A DNA stretch of 64,000 nt, taken from Rotaria macrura. Lineage: Eukaryota; Rotifera; Eurotatoria; Philodinida; Philodinidae. Where the stretch lies: the NCBI GenBank assembly GCA_900239685.1, contig OENT01000313.1, positions 62,001-126,000 of the forward strand, read 5' to 3'. The notes below the pieces were generated by a model that saw only the letters and a program-made list of their open reading frames with translations, was not told the DNA's origin and did not search any database. Shown here piece after piece: positions 34,820 to 47,199 of this stretch (positions within the stretch are counted from its first letter, which is position 1; each line of letters opens with the position of its first letter). Position numbers and translations under genes: made by a program.

Positions 34820-36621
34820 CGACACTGCTGTGTTCATGAGATGCAAGAGATGACTAATTTTTTTTCGCTTGGATTACGTTTCTATCGATCCAAAATAGAA
34901 GTGATCAAATATATCTTATTACTCGTTATAACGATTATCTTGGAAAAGTGATTAGAATGTATTACGCCACAGACTACTGCTGAAATACATTAGTCCATGT
35001 TAATAAGGTTTATTTGTATCCTAAGTTGCATAGCTGTGAAGTATTGTGCTTGCGTGTTTTATATAATCTTTTTTTAGCAGCGAAGTTCACTATTTGATAT
35101 TTTAGAGTTTCTTGCATAAAGTAGGTATGCATGCATGATGGATTTTATTTCGGCCATTCTATGCAAACATGTAACCTAGTTAATTTAATAACATGGATAG
35201 AAACTCTATATGAAAAGGGAGGTGAAATTTTGAAACAAGTAATTATACAACAAGGAGAACTGATTTATATAGATGTTAATCCTATGTAGATTTCTAATTC
35301 ATATCATCGCAGACCACTTTGAAGTTGTGTTTCGTTTCATTTCAAGTTTCAAAGAGACTTTTAGTTTGTTTTTCTTTTTTCGCCTCATTCAAGGTGACAA
35401 AAAAATCTTGTACTAATTTATTGTGGTACTCATCTTCATCATGTTTCTTCTGTCGAATGTCAAAAATAAGACATCGATAAACATATTCAAGTTTTACAAT
35501 GCTGTTGTGAAAATATGATCGACTTGTATTATCCTTCATTTATAATTAGATATTTATGGATCTGTTTTCTTCTAGAAAAATATTTCATTGATGATGATAC
35601 AGATTCTTTTAGTATTTTCTAATAGGTATTTTCTATTTTATTTCACAGATATCTATTTTGATTGTCTCGAACAACAAGACAACGATAAGTAGAAACTTAG
35701 AAAATGAATTTACTCCGTTAAATTATTGATTTATCGTGATTTTTCATTAGACTATGAAACGCATGATCCATATTCAAACATTGATTCTAGAATTCAGTTA
35801 CAGAAACATATTCCTATTCAAATATCATCTAGAAATGAGACATGGATCTCTGAGATTTTTTTATCTCTACATCGAAGTTATCATAAGAATTTTACTGTAA
35901 ATCTTGAATATATGTTTAAAAACAATAATTAGAACCATTATACTACGACATTTTTCAATTATTTCAATCGATCTATATAACTAATATTGAAGATTTTAGC
36001 TGAAGAACTTGTTCGTATCAATGGGAGAAGTTTCAATCAGCCGATCGGTTCTTATGTAAGTTTAATTTTCATAAAATGAAACATCGATTATAGTAAGAAG
36101 GCAAAACCATCTGTCTACTGTATAGTTTTATGTGTCATATGCAAACGAAAACTGGCTTGTTATTTTAAAAAAATATGAAATGTAATTATGACTTAATAAT
36201 GCTCTATTGGTCTTAAAATATTTATATATTCGTAATTTTTATTGTTCCAGTTGTCATCTATTCAATGTATCCATATCCACGTATACGAATAATTTTAACT
36301 CGTAAATGTATTTCGTATATAGAAAGATAATTAGAATAAAACAACGCGCTCAACTATTGAAACAAACCATGTCGGATGTTATATTCATTGTAATTATTGG
36401 CATTGCCTTTATTCTTCTTAGTCTAATTATGAATATAATACAGTTAATAAAAACATATCGTAATTACAAAGAGACAAAATTTTAATATCTTTTAATAGAT
36501 GTAAAAACAATAATAAATAGAAATATTGCAATAAAAGAAAATACAGTAAGTATTATCAAGAATTTTCTTTTCACTTTTCTTCGCGTAATGATTTTATGTG
36601 CATGGATGGTATGATCGAGAA
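34820..36621. other. Stretch with weak coding hints
   Basis: No firm gene. A 65-aa minus-strand frame (35342-35539) has plausible residue composition. A plus-strand piece (35747-35932) is preceded by an acceptor-like TTTCATTAG and followed by AG-bounded pieces near 36001-36056 and 36252, but I could not chain them in one frame. They may belong to a fast-evolving gene or be chance. The small membrane frame at 36369 is listed separately. Confidence 0.35.
36369..36485 (+). CDS. Possible single-span membrane microprotein, 38 aa
   Basis: ATG to TAA, encoding MSDVIFIVIIGIAFILLSLI and then a short polar, basic tail (KTYRNYKETKF). The layout, one hydrophobic helix followed by a positively charged end, resembles small integral membrane proteins. 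There is no conserved motif. AT-rich DNA readily gives hydrophobic frames, so this is weak. It might also be the last exon of a larger gene. Confidence 0.25.
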   Translation: MSDVIFIVIIGIAFILLSLIMNIIQLIKTYRNYKETKF

Positions 36622-37239
36622 CTAGAAGAAATCATACATTTGTTTCTTCTTCTTTTCGAGAAAAACAACGATTCTACTTTCTCGTGTTTGATTTACGGAA
36701 TGAGATGCTTGTGCTAGGGTAATATATAGTTGACATATTCTATTGTTATGTTCATTGTACAATATAGTATTGAGTTCATAAAACATTTCATGCAAAATAT
36801 CGATTTGTTTTTCATTTTTTAATAAAGAAATATTTGTCGGATTAATCTGTTCTTGTCGTTCTTTAGTATCTAGAAAATTTTTAAAACTAGTAATCAATTG
36901 AATGAAAGATATTTGTTGAGAATAAATTGTTTGTCGACTATGATCATCTGTTTGACGTAACGAAATTAATTTTTGTTTCATTTCATTACGTTTTATTTCA
37001 TCATGAATATTTGATGGAACATGCTCAATTAATTGAGTTTGAATACGAATCAAAGTTGACTGAAGACATATATTTAAAAGGCGTAAATTATTTATTTCAT
37101 GTTGTGCCGAGTGAAGTTGACGAGGAACTTGATTTAATACAAGTACTTCTTTCGTTTCAAGAACTTTTGATGTTGATGATATGCTATTCGGAATATTGGT
37201 TTGTTCTGATTCTTCGTTAGGAGCAAAGGTACTAGACAT
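36622..37239 (-). CDS. Unrecognised coiled-coil protein, 205 aa
   Basis: A single uninterrupted minus-strand frame. The first 40 residues are polar (S/T/N/E). From about 40 to 200 it is helical, with hydrophobic residues at heptad-like spacing (QLHSAQHEINNLRLLNICL, then TLIRIQTQLIEHV and later ILHEMFYELNTILYNEH) and no glycine or proline-rich breaks. It ends in a basic KKKKQ segment. Nothing in it is a family signature that I know. It sits 469 bp downstream of the TEP1 stop on the same strand, and an independent promoter seems likely. The length of the open frame in such AT-rich DNA supports coding. Confidence 0.6.
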   Translation of the reverse strand: MSSTFAPNEESEQTNIPNSISSTSKVLETKEVLVLNQVPRQLHSAQHEINNLRLLNICLQSTLIRIQTQLIEHVPSNIHDEIKRNEMKQKLISLRQTDDHSRQTIYSQQISFIQLITSFKNFLDTKERQEQINPTNISLLKNEKQIDILHEMFYELNTILYNEHNNRICQLYITLAQASHSVNQTRESRIVVFLEKKKKQMYDFF

Positions 37240-37581
37240 TTAAAGAATAAAAAAAGATCTAATTAAATTAACAAAAGATTTTGTTTCCTGCGCAAAAATA
37301 AATTATTTCATTTTTTATATGAGAGATTCAAAGAAATTGTAGAATCTTTGAACTTTTCTTCGGTCGATATTTAGAACATTTATATGATTTTTTCGGTTTG
37401 AGATTTGTTAAGTGTTTTTTCTGATAAAGAAATTCATGCATGATTATGTAAATTCTTGTTGTAGTGCTGATAAATAAGAACATTATCTATGTTATTATGT
37501 TGAAAATAAAAACTTCATAGGTCAAGAGCAAAATCTTTGAAATGCATGAAACTAAAGATAAATTACTTTTATCAAATCATT

Positions 37582-37587
37582 TTTATT
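37582..37587 (-). terminator. Candidate poly(A) signal of TEP1
   Basis: AATAAA on the minus strand about 122 nt after the TEP1 stop codon. Support rests on position and consensus only. Confidence 0.4.
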
Positions 37588-37708
37588 TATAGAATCTTAA
37601 GTTTACATTGATACAAATGTAAAAATAGAATGAGTTCTCTCAGTGTGCTAAATATAACTAATAGAAATATCATAAAATATAGATCAGAGTAATTAATCAC
37701 AAGCAAAC

Positions 37709-40700
37709 TTAAGACGAGTACCACTGTAGTAAATAGAGGTTTCCTAAAGTATCACCGGCTACAACACCAAATATTCCAGTATTATTTTGTTTCCATGTAT
37801 GCATCTGAGTAATTGGTGCTGGTACAGAATATTGTCCAAGAACATTGTCATCATTATCATCATCTTGCTCATCATTATCGTTGGTATTCATACGTTGTGC
37901 GCCATCATTTCTATATTGTACTCGTATAAAATTATCAGAACCACTTGTAAAAATAAGTTCATTATTAATTGAGCATAATGCTGTTATTGATTGTTGCTTT
38001 GACGATATTTGACTTTTATTCCATGTTGATGCATCACTATGTAGATTTGATGTTGAATACATATTTCCAGTTGTCGTACCCAAATAAAATACTTCATTAT
38101 TATCAAGATTTTCTATTGATGTTATCCATTCAGATGCTATCGGTGTTCGATATTCGATTTTTGATGCATAGGATGCATATAAGTTTTTGTCTGTTGCATC
38201 AATCAATGATAGATCATATGAACATAATTCATTACTTGTTGAACCAATCGTTAATATACAGTGTTTATGTTCATTTAATGATAATAAGGATGATAATGGC
38301 CATTGACATGTTTGTGTTTTATATGTTTTTAAACGATCAAATGTCGACGATGAATAAAGATGGAATGTCATTGAATCAAAAGATGGATTTTCGCCAATAG
38401 CAAAATATGGCATATCGTATCGACCACAAACAAATGAAACAGGTCCATTTATTGTTGTTTCAGTTTTTAAACGTTTTATTGTACATTTTTTGCCATTATG
38501 ACTGCTTGTAACTGCCCAAATTTTAATTTTTTTATCAACAGAACCAGTGACAAGTATATGCTGTTGAGAATTCGAGCGAACTAAAGCCATGCCAAGAATT
38601 GTTTCATCATGTGCTTTTATTGATTGCACGATATGAAGTGGTTGCTGTGACATTTTATTTGTGCCGATACCTGTATCCATGTCGTTGTCATCATTTTGCG
38701 ATGATGATGATAATGACCAAACAAATAGATATGCATCGCGTGACACAGTAAAAACAAATGAATTATCATGAGAAACGACAATCGATGTAACTTCATCTAA
38801 ATGGCTTGTAGGTTGAGCAATTTGAGGTGTCATTGCTGATGTCGATGTATCGTTGTTCACAAAAACATTTGCTGGAATGTGCCATGAACGAATCTTTTTA
38901 TCAAGTGATGACGTTACAATTGATTCGTTACTAAGAACAATGTCGTTTAGCGGTTTTGCATGTGCATCATAGACACAGCGTTGTTCAGGATTAGTTGGAC
39001 GCCAAATACGTATTGAACCATCCTCTGATGCACTAACAACCAACATTGCGTCAATGGTATGTGTTGCACGTGATATTTCTTTTTCTTGTTCTTCAACCAT
39101 ATTTACCCAACTAGAATCTTGACTACTGTCGGCTTTCATTTCAGAACCTTTTAATTTAACCCATAAGTCGCATGAAGTTACTTTTTCGGTATGACCACGT
39201 AAACATGTTATTTCCGTACCTTTATGAGACCATACTCGAATCGTATTATCTAATGAACCAGAAACAACACATCCATACGCAAAACTAACTGTATTAACAG
39301 AGCCTTGATGACCGCGAAGTGTTACGCGAGCTTCTTCAAGATTACCAGATACAACATTCATAGTATTTTCACCTTCGTTGATCACTTTTGGTATTGTATT
39401 CCAAATTTTCAATGTATTATCATTTGACGCAGTTACTAGTAACCCATTATTGGTATTCGACAAAGCAATATCATTAATCCAATCTGCGTGACAGTGAGCA
39501 AGTGTATGTTCCAGTGTTAAAACAAAGTTTGATGAATATCGTTTGATAGTCCATATATGAACTTGACCATCTCGACTGGCTGATATTAATTGAGTTGCTT
39601 CTTTATTAAATGTTAAACCAGTTACAGGTGTGCGATGCTGAGTTAAAACTTCTTTCGGATCATATGATGCATGTTCAAAATATTTTGATATGTTATAAAA
39701 ACATATTGTTGCATCTTCAGATCCTGTAGCAATCAAATTCATTTTACCTAGAGCACATGATAGAACAGATGCTGTATGACCTTTGAGTACTGCTGTTTGA
39801 ATACGCATATCGGTTCTTTTGCCTAAATCTTTTAAATCATAAATACGAGCAGAATGATCACCCGAGGCTGATATTAAAATATTTGCAGATGAAGATGAAA
39901 ATTCAAGACGATGAATGCGACCCTTATGATAATGAAGCTCTTGTTCGGTTGTACCGTTTTGTATATCAAATACTCTTATAGAACCAGAATGATATCCAGC
40001 GATGACATATTCACCATCTGAATGAATCACAACACTTGATACAGCACCCCACGCTTCATTAGAAATGATCATTTGACATTGACCAATCGTTGATGAAAAT
40101 ACTCTTACACGACCATCGTTACCAGCTGATGCTAATGTTGATCCGTTGGGTGAAAAATAAATTGAACTTATACGAGCTGATATAAGACCAACTTGACTGC
40201 CTGTCAATGCATTCCATAAACGGCATTCACCATCAATCGAACATGATGCTACATAGCGACCATCAGCTGAATAAGCAACAGCCTTTATTGAACTTAAGTG
40301 TCCACGCATAACTGATTTGCGTTGCCCACTAGTAACGTTCCATTGTCGAACAATTCCATCCCAACAACCAGTTACTAACATAAAACCATCAGGATGAAAT
40401 GCCACACTTGATACTGGTTTAGGATGTAAACGGATTTCTGTATCGTATCTACCTTTTTTTACATCCCAAATGCGTACAATTGAATCCCATCCAACAGAGG
40501 CAAATTGTGTACCTCGCTGATTTGAACATAATTCTGAAACTCGTTTCTCATGTTTCGGTGAAAGTATATGTAATCGGTGACCGTTAGAAACATCCCAAAC
40601 TGATAAGCCACCATCATTACCGCCACTTGCTAAACAATCATCACCAACGAAACATAAAGCCGATATGGGTGCGGCATGACCGACAAATAATTTTAATAAT

Positions 40701-43700
40701 CGAGATGTCGATACATTGTAAAGACGTATTAAACAATCAGCAGAACCAGCAGCCAAAAAAACACCTAGGAAAAGAAAGAAATCGTTGTTTTTTAATTCTC
40801 TATTTTGAATGTGCCATAGGTTTTTGTTCGCAACTTACCTGACGGTGATATCGCTAAACATCGAATGGGTTCAGTAAAACTTTCAATGGAATATTTCATT
40901 GTTTCCATATCATGCGGCTTATTCATTCGAACGAATGCTGTTATTTGATCATTACTAGTATGATTATTCGTTGAATGTTTTTGACAATTTGAAATGATAT
41001 GTTGCATATTGTTAAAAACAGGACTTGTTTCTAATTCATTCAATGCTTGTTGATAGATTAATGTTGGATTAACAGTTAGTATATGACTATTTCGTTGAAT
41101 AAACGAACGATATTGTTGAAGAGATACTTCATCGATGCTGTATTCTTTTGTATTCATTGATGACTTTACTTTTACTTTACTAAATGAAAAAGTTTGTGTA
41201 TTCGTTGAAACTAACGATGACGATTTGATTAGTTCATAATCATCGATTAATGACTGAACGAGACCAACGCGACATTTTCCAGAAATAAAATTAAGATTCG
41301 TTAATAATGAATGGTATAATGTGTATTCTCCGGCAGCATATAAATAATATGGTACATGCTCAAATGCTTTTACATTCATTGAAGTCCATTGAGGTCCACT
41401 TGCTTCACACCAATAATAAAACGCAAGAAGTTTATACAAATTACGTTGTTGTTCATTGGTATAGACATATCGTGTTTTAACTATTTGACGAATTTCCTTG
41501 GATGCTATTGAAACTGTTTGTGGTCCATCATAAAGTTGAGGTTTTAGTAATATGTGACAATTATAAATAAAATCTGCTAACTGCAAAGGTGTTGTTGTTA
41601 CTGGATAGATGAAGTTTTCTGTTGGCGGTAGAGTTTTTGTTGAACCAAATGCAATATTAATTAAATCACGTAGTTCTTGTTCAGTTAAATCTTCTCGCGC
41701 TGAAAAAATTAAACCAAATACTGTTGCAACATATTTTTCCCCGAATAGTGTATCTAATCGTTTGAATATTTCAAGTAAAAATAAATATTGTCTTTGTGGA
41801 ATGGCTTTTAATTTTTCTGTTATTTTCTTTTCATAATCAGTCATTAATAATAATTCTTCGCAGATTAATGTTAAATACGATGGTTTCAGAGAATCCCGTT
41901 TACTTGTGATGAATTTCATTTGTGATGAAAATGCTTGTTCGTCTAGTTTCTTACCAAAACGATCAAGATGCTTACGAACAATTTCACTACGTTCAAGTAA
42001 CTCAAGATTAGATATATTAATTGTTGATATATTCGAAAAATTTTTACACGCTTGTTCAACATTACTATCTTCAGTCGCACTAAGAATAAATGTTATTTTT
42101 TCGAAATTAAAATCTTTTGGTATAAAATTCAATGTATGAACCAATGTATCATTATCAAGTAATTCAATACCATCAATGCATATAACTATATTCGAAGGAT
42201 TCTTATTCATAAGAAAGAAGTCAGATAACATCTTACATAGATCCGTGTAAGTACTCGAGCGTATTTGATCCAATGAAAACTGTTTAGTTAATTCGGAATG
42301 ATCTTTTATCATTTGACAAAGTAAACGACGAAGCATAGCAAGACTATTAAATGATGCACGCGAAACACCAACATAATGTTCATACAAGTTTACGTTTAAG
42401 TCAACTCGTGATAAAATTGAATTAGCTATGGCTGCAATAGCTGCCGTTTTGCCTGAACCTTGTTGTCCTGTAATCAAAATAATAGATGCCTTTCCCATGG
42501 ATTTAATTGTCTCTTGAAGCATTTTATTTCGACTAACAAAATGTGTCATAAACGACAGACGATATTGTCGATGTTGATTGTCTTCAATTTCATCATCATT
42601 TAATAAAACATATTCTGGTTTATATTCTTCTTGTAACGATGTCCACAAATTATCTATGACACGTTGTGCAAATTGCTCAAGGTTAGTAACAACGGGTCGA
42701 TCATTAGATACACCCTTCCACGAACATGGATATCCATCAAATGCTTCAAAACCACTGGAACGTATACGTTGCTTTAATTGATTTATTCGTATTTGTGAAT
42801 CGTTATCTTCACATAGAAAATCATCAGACCAGGGTTTAGGTATGTCCGAGAGAAATTTCGGATCACGCAGATAAAAAAATGCTCGATTTTGTTTGATCGA
42901 TGATGGATTCAGTGCACCAGCTTGCATTTCTAGATCTGTTATACTATAGCCAATGGGTAATTTCTGTAACCATGAAAATCGTGGATCATCTTTTGGTACG
43001 TCATATGAATTCGGTATAAAACCGTAACGCTCACCAACCAAACCAATAAAATAGTCACTACGATAGACTTCATTAAGACATAAGAAAATCGATTGTTTCG
43101 TTTGACTTTCTGCAATACCCCATCGAAGATCTGTTTGATAAAGATTAACGAAGAGACTTTTTGCACGCTGCCGTAATTCCGGGAAAATATAACGTGTTAG
43201 AAGATCACGTTCAGCATGCATATCTTTAAATGTTGATGATATAAATACACGCACTGTTCGCCAACGTGGCACTAATGTAGTCATGGGCAATTTTGCAGAT
43301 AATGTTGCCTGTTGTTCATTGGACGTTTCTGGTGATGATTTTGAATCATCCTTTTTTATATCAGTTTTTTTATTAAGATCGTGCGCATTATCAATATTTT
43401 CAACATGTAATAATTGTCCATCATTACCACGTTCAGCAATGAATTGTAAAATAGCATCCGAAAAACCACTTAAAAATATATCGTTTGGATTATTAAATCG
43501 ACTTGATTTTGTTAATGAACATTGATTAATACTTAAGTCAATACTGACAAACATCAGTTCAGGATTGACTAAGTAACGATATAAAGAAAGAAATCGGTAA
43601 ACAAAATCTGATTCAACTGTATCAGCTTTCAATCCATCCGAAACGAGAATACTATTAAATTAAAAACAAAAGCAAAATGAAGAATGATAGGTGAATTTCT

Positions 43701-46522
43701 ACTGATATCTCATCGTCACTTACATATTATCAAACCATTGCTTTTCAGCAATCATATTTGTAAGAAATGTTGGTGGTATACAAACATCAGATGTTGATGA
43801 TGGAAGTTGATTGCCCGATAAAATTTTTGTCATTTGATTAAGTATTGTTTCTTGTGGCTTTTGTTCGATTTCAGTGAAACTATCTTTAGTTTTGTAAATA
43901 ATCAATTGACTTGATTCGCAAGCTGATTTACACATTAAACCCATTAAAAGTCCTATTTCAGCACGTGTTCTCGGTTTACCTAAACCTTTAGCTGCTTGAC
44001 ATGGTTGAGACATAGCTTCACTTAAGTTACAGAAAACAAATGTCCGACCAGGTATTGGTTGGCAATTATGTTGAGTTGCTATTTTAACTGAACAATCAAG
44101 TGCTTTTCTATAGCGTTGTAAAAGTGCAAGATCATATTGTATTTCTTTTGAAGCAAGCTTTTTAGCTTTTTCAAATGGAGTTAAAGCAGTCTTTTTGCCC
44201 TTGTCTCGTCTTGTTACACGTCGAATTTTCACATCTGCTACACCACCTGCGATTCCCTTAGCTTCACACCATTTGTTAAATTCTTCTTCGAGTTCATCCA
44301 ATATTTGATATGCAGAAAAGAAACGAAACGGAAATTGACGACTATGCATCACTGCACCATCGTCTTGAAGTTTTTTTAATACCCATTGATGATGTTTCTC
44401 AGATATGCCTGAAAGAAAGAAAAATCACAATATATATTATTTGGTCTTGTATTGCCTTATCATCTACGGAAAACTCGTATGGGACGAGTTCTATACGTTT
44501 TATCAATACTTACCAACTTTAATCATATTTCGTAAGTTTCTTAACATAGCCATAAATGGTAATTTTTTATTATCGATTAATTTTTGCCAAACTTCAGCTT
44601 TGTTTCCTTTTAGACTGATCTGTGTTTCCCATCTGCATAGAAAAAAGAAGAGTCATTCATAAAATGAGCAATAAAAACATAATTTTACTCACGTTTCTGG
44701 TGTTGGCAATTTCATACGTTTTTTAGCACGTTCTGGTTCGAAAACACCAGGTAACCGTGATAGATAAAATAATTCTGATGTTTCCGGATAGCGTTTTCCT
44801 AGAAGACACCAAACGTGTTCGACAGGCTCACTTATATGTAACTGACGAATCAATCGTTTCAATGTGAATGCCATTCGTCGTGTTTCACGATCTTCTTCAT
44901 TAATTTTTGTCATCGGTTTTTTTGTTTTTCCATCTGCTTCTGATTTTTCTGATGCATCACTGATATTCGAATCGACTGAAGACGTTCGATGTGCACCACG
45001 GCCACGAAATGATCCAGCACCTCTTGTAGAACCTCTTCCACGAAACGAGCCTCTTATTGTTGCTCCTCGTCCTCGCATAGAACTTGTCGTCGTCTTAGCC
45101 TGTGATCCATTGGTCTTTTTTGCTTTTTTCAAACGAGCTTTTTCCTTGTTATATTTTGCAAGTTGATATTTATCAAAATCAGGGAATTTTTTAACCATTA
45201 CACGACGTAATGCAGATGGCAATGAACCAAAATGAATTCGTTTATCGAAAAATGTTTGGTAAAGTTCAGCTATTTCAATCCAATCTGATGGCAAATTAAC
45301 AATCGTTTGAAAATATTTCTTCAAAAATATACGACATGATTCTTTGTATGCAGCATATGCAACTAGAAAATTAGCTGTTATACGAATGTTTAAATGATTT
45401 CGTGTATAAAGAGCAGCCTAAAATCAGAAGCAAACACATCCGTTTTGATAAATAAAATCTCATTTGATATTCTCGTCTTAGTTTTTACCTTAAGAATAAA
45501 TTCGGGATCTTGCTCAATTACTAAATTAGCCAGACGAATGAGTTCATTTCGTTTTGAATCGGTATGTTTTCTTAGATCTGGCTGACTTAATAAGGAATCA
45601 GCCAATGAATTAAGTAGACTTTTCTAAAAACACAAACAAAAGAGCAACGAGTTATGAAAATATTCTTTGTGAAGAAGAAAGTTCATAGGAAAACCTTGAT
45701 TGATTTAATGCCAACATTGAAGTCATCATCCGTATTTTGATTTTCAAGCTTAGCAAATATTGAACTGAATGGATCTATACGAGGGCGTTTTGGTGCCGGA
45801 ACGTAAAGATGCAAATCAATGTTAAGATGAACTGATTCGGGTTGAATAGGTTTAATATTTTCAGCATTGTATTTCCGTTCATTATCGTCCGTGAGTGATG
45901 ATGCTGTACTGACTTTTGTTGCATTTGTTGAAGATTTCTTGAGAATTTCTTCTGTTGATGATTGATGTAAGACTGTTAATTCGGATTGTTCGGCTTTACG
46001 CTTACGACTTAAACTTGTGTCACTCGTTAACAAAGATGCACTATTTAACGTTGGTGATGAAGGTAATGTATTGCCAGTACGTAAATTTATAGAGGAAACA
46101 GTCGAAGATGATTTAGGAGCTGTCGTGAATAGATTCGATGTAGTTAATGTACTACTCAATGAACTAGACGACGTAAAAGCTGTATTGAGTACAGTTGATG
46201 AAGATAATTTAGGAGTAGTGCTTAGTAGGATTGATGAAGATATTGGTTTAGCCGAACTATTTACGAGGGTTGATGATGATAGCGATGACAATGATGATTT
46301 ATTCAGAGAACTTAATAAAGTCGATGATGTAAGCAGACTCGATTGTTTGCTTGCATTCGTTCCTAATAAGCTGGAATTTGTTGAGCTAAAAGTTGATCCA
46401 GACGCAAGACTCGAACTCTGCAATAATGCACTATTAGTAAGGGAAGTGTGTTTCGTCGATAAAATTGAACTTTTAGTAGACAATAATGAGGATGCTGTCG
46501 ACGGCTTCTTTTCATCAGCCAT
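37709..46522 (-). CDS. TEP1: TEP1, vault/telomerase-associated protein 1
   Basis: Seven exons: 45695-46522, 45489-45623, 44693-45417, 44514-44632, 43724-44408, 40839-43651, 37709-40764. They sum to 8361 nt, or 2786 aa; human TEP1 has 2627. In order: an S/T-rich low-complexity leader (1-276); a TROVE RNA-binding region (about 280-830) with [15 protein letters not shown] and [10 protein letters not shown] and an RG-rich insert near 410-450; a DUF4062 domain starting [17 protein letters not shown] (about 960); a NACHT ATPase with P-loop GQQGSGKT (about 1225); and many WD40 repeats (1769-2786) ending GNLYLLQW, as in the human protein. TEP1 is a component of the vault particle, where it binds vault RNA, and was first found with telomerase. 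It is divergent with CEP78, 677 bp away. All phases agree. Confidence 0.97.
44990..45090 (-). other. RG-rich (RGG-box-like) insert in the TEP1 TROVE region
   Basis: Within exon 3 the protein carries repeated [12 protein letters not shown] and [10 protein letters not shown] motifs between the KARLKKAKK segment and the helix [17 protein letters not shown]-rich segments are typical of RNA-binding proteins and of arginine methylation. Human TEP1 also has an extra segment here, but a basic/proline-rich one rather than RG-rich (from memory). Confidence 0.8.
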
Positions 46523-47199
46523 TTTCTTTTGCTCACTATTGTTAAAACTCCGAGAAAACGTTTGCAGAAATGAAAGGTAAAACTGAATATGTGACGGGTA
46601 TTTAAGTGATGATGTCTAAATCAACAAAGTATTGGGTAAGAAAAAACGTTGCACAAGCCTCAAGAAAGAAAAGCAAATAAAATAACAAGCAAATGTATTC
46701 ATGGTTAAGGGATAAGTCAGAATTGACAGTTGGTGGTGCAAGAACTAGTAGTGTATTTGCAACTTTTTCTTTTCTTTCTTTCATGCTGTTGCGAAAACAG
46801 GTATATCTCTCTCGTCTCTTCACATCCAGGACAAACGGTGAAAAAAAACAACGATCGCACGCACTCTCACTGTTTAAATATATACACTAAATTAATTACG
46901 CCATCTATCTTAATGAAATCGGATGCCTTGAAATTATGTGTAATATAAAAACTAACACTAAAATGAAATTTCTATATGAAAAATAAAATACTGAATGAAA
47001 CAATGATCAAGTTTAATGAATAGATATTGAGGACACTTACTTAGCGACATGGATATTGTGGTGCCTTGTTCTACTCATCCAGTCAGCGGTGACGATAACC
47101 GCAATAAACTGAAAACGAACCTATTATATCATCATCTCTTAATTTCTTCTAGAGTAAAGAAATGTTCTTCGATTATCAGTAATCATTCAAAATAAAAGA
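46523..47199. promoter_or_regulatory. Shared head-to-head promoter region of TEP1 and CEP78
   Basis: TEP1 starts leftward at 46522 and CEP78 rightward at 47200, so this 677-bp gap must contain both 5' leaders and both core promoters. I see no clear TATA box placed for either gene. The short open frames overlapping it have no support. Confidence 0.6.

Noticed and set aside
37969-38400. Long plus-strand frame over TEP1
   Set aside because: It is a shadow of the WD40 exon on the opposite strand, with a biased M/H/L composition typical of antisense.
46017-46580. 187-codon plus-strand frame rich in D, V and L
   Set aside because: It is the antisense of the serine-rich first exon of TEP1, whose coding sense is supported by the spliced chain.
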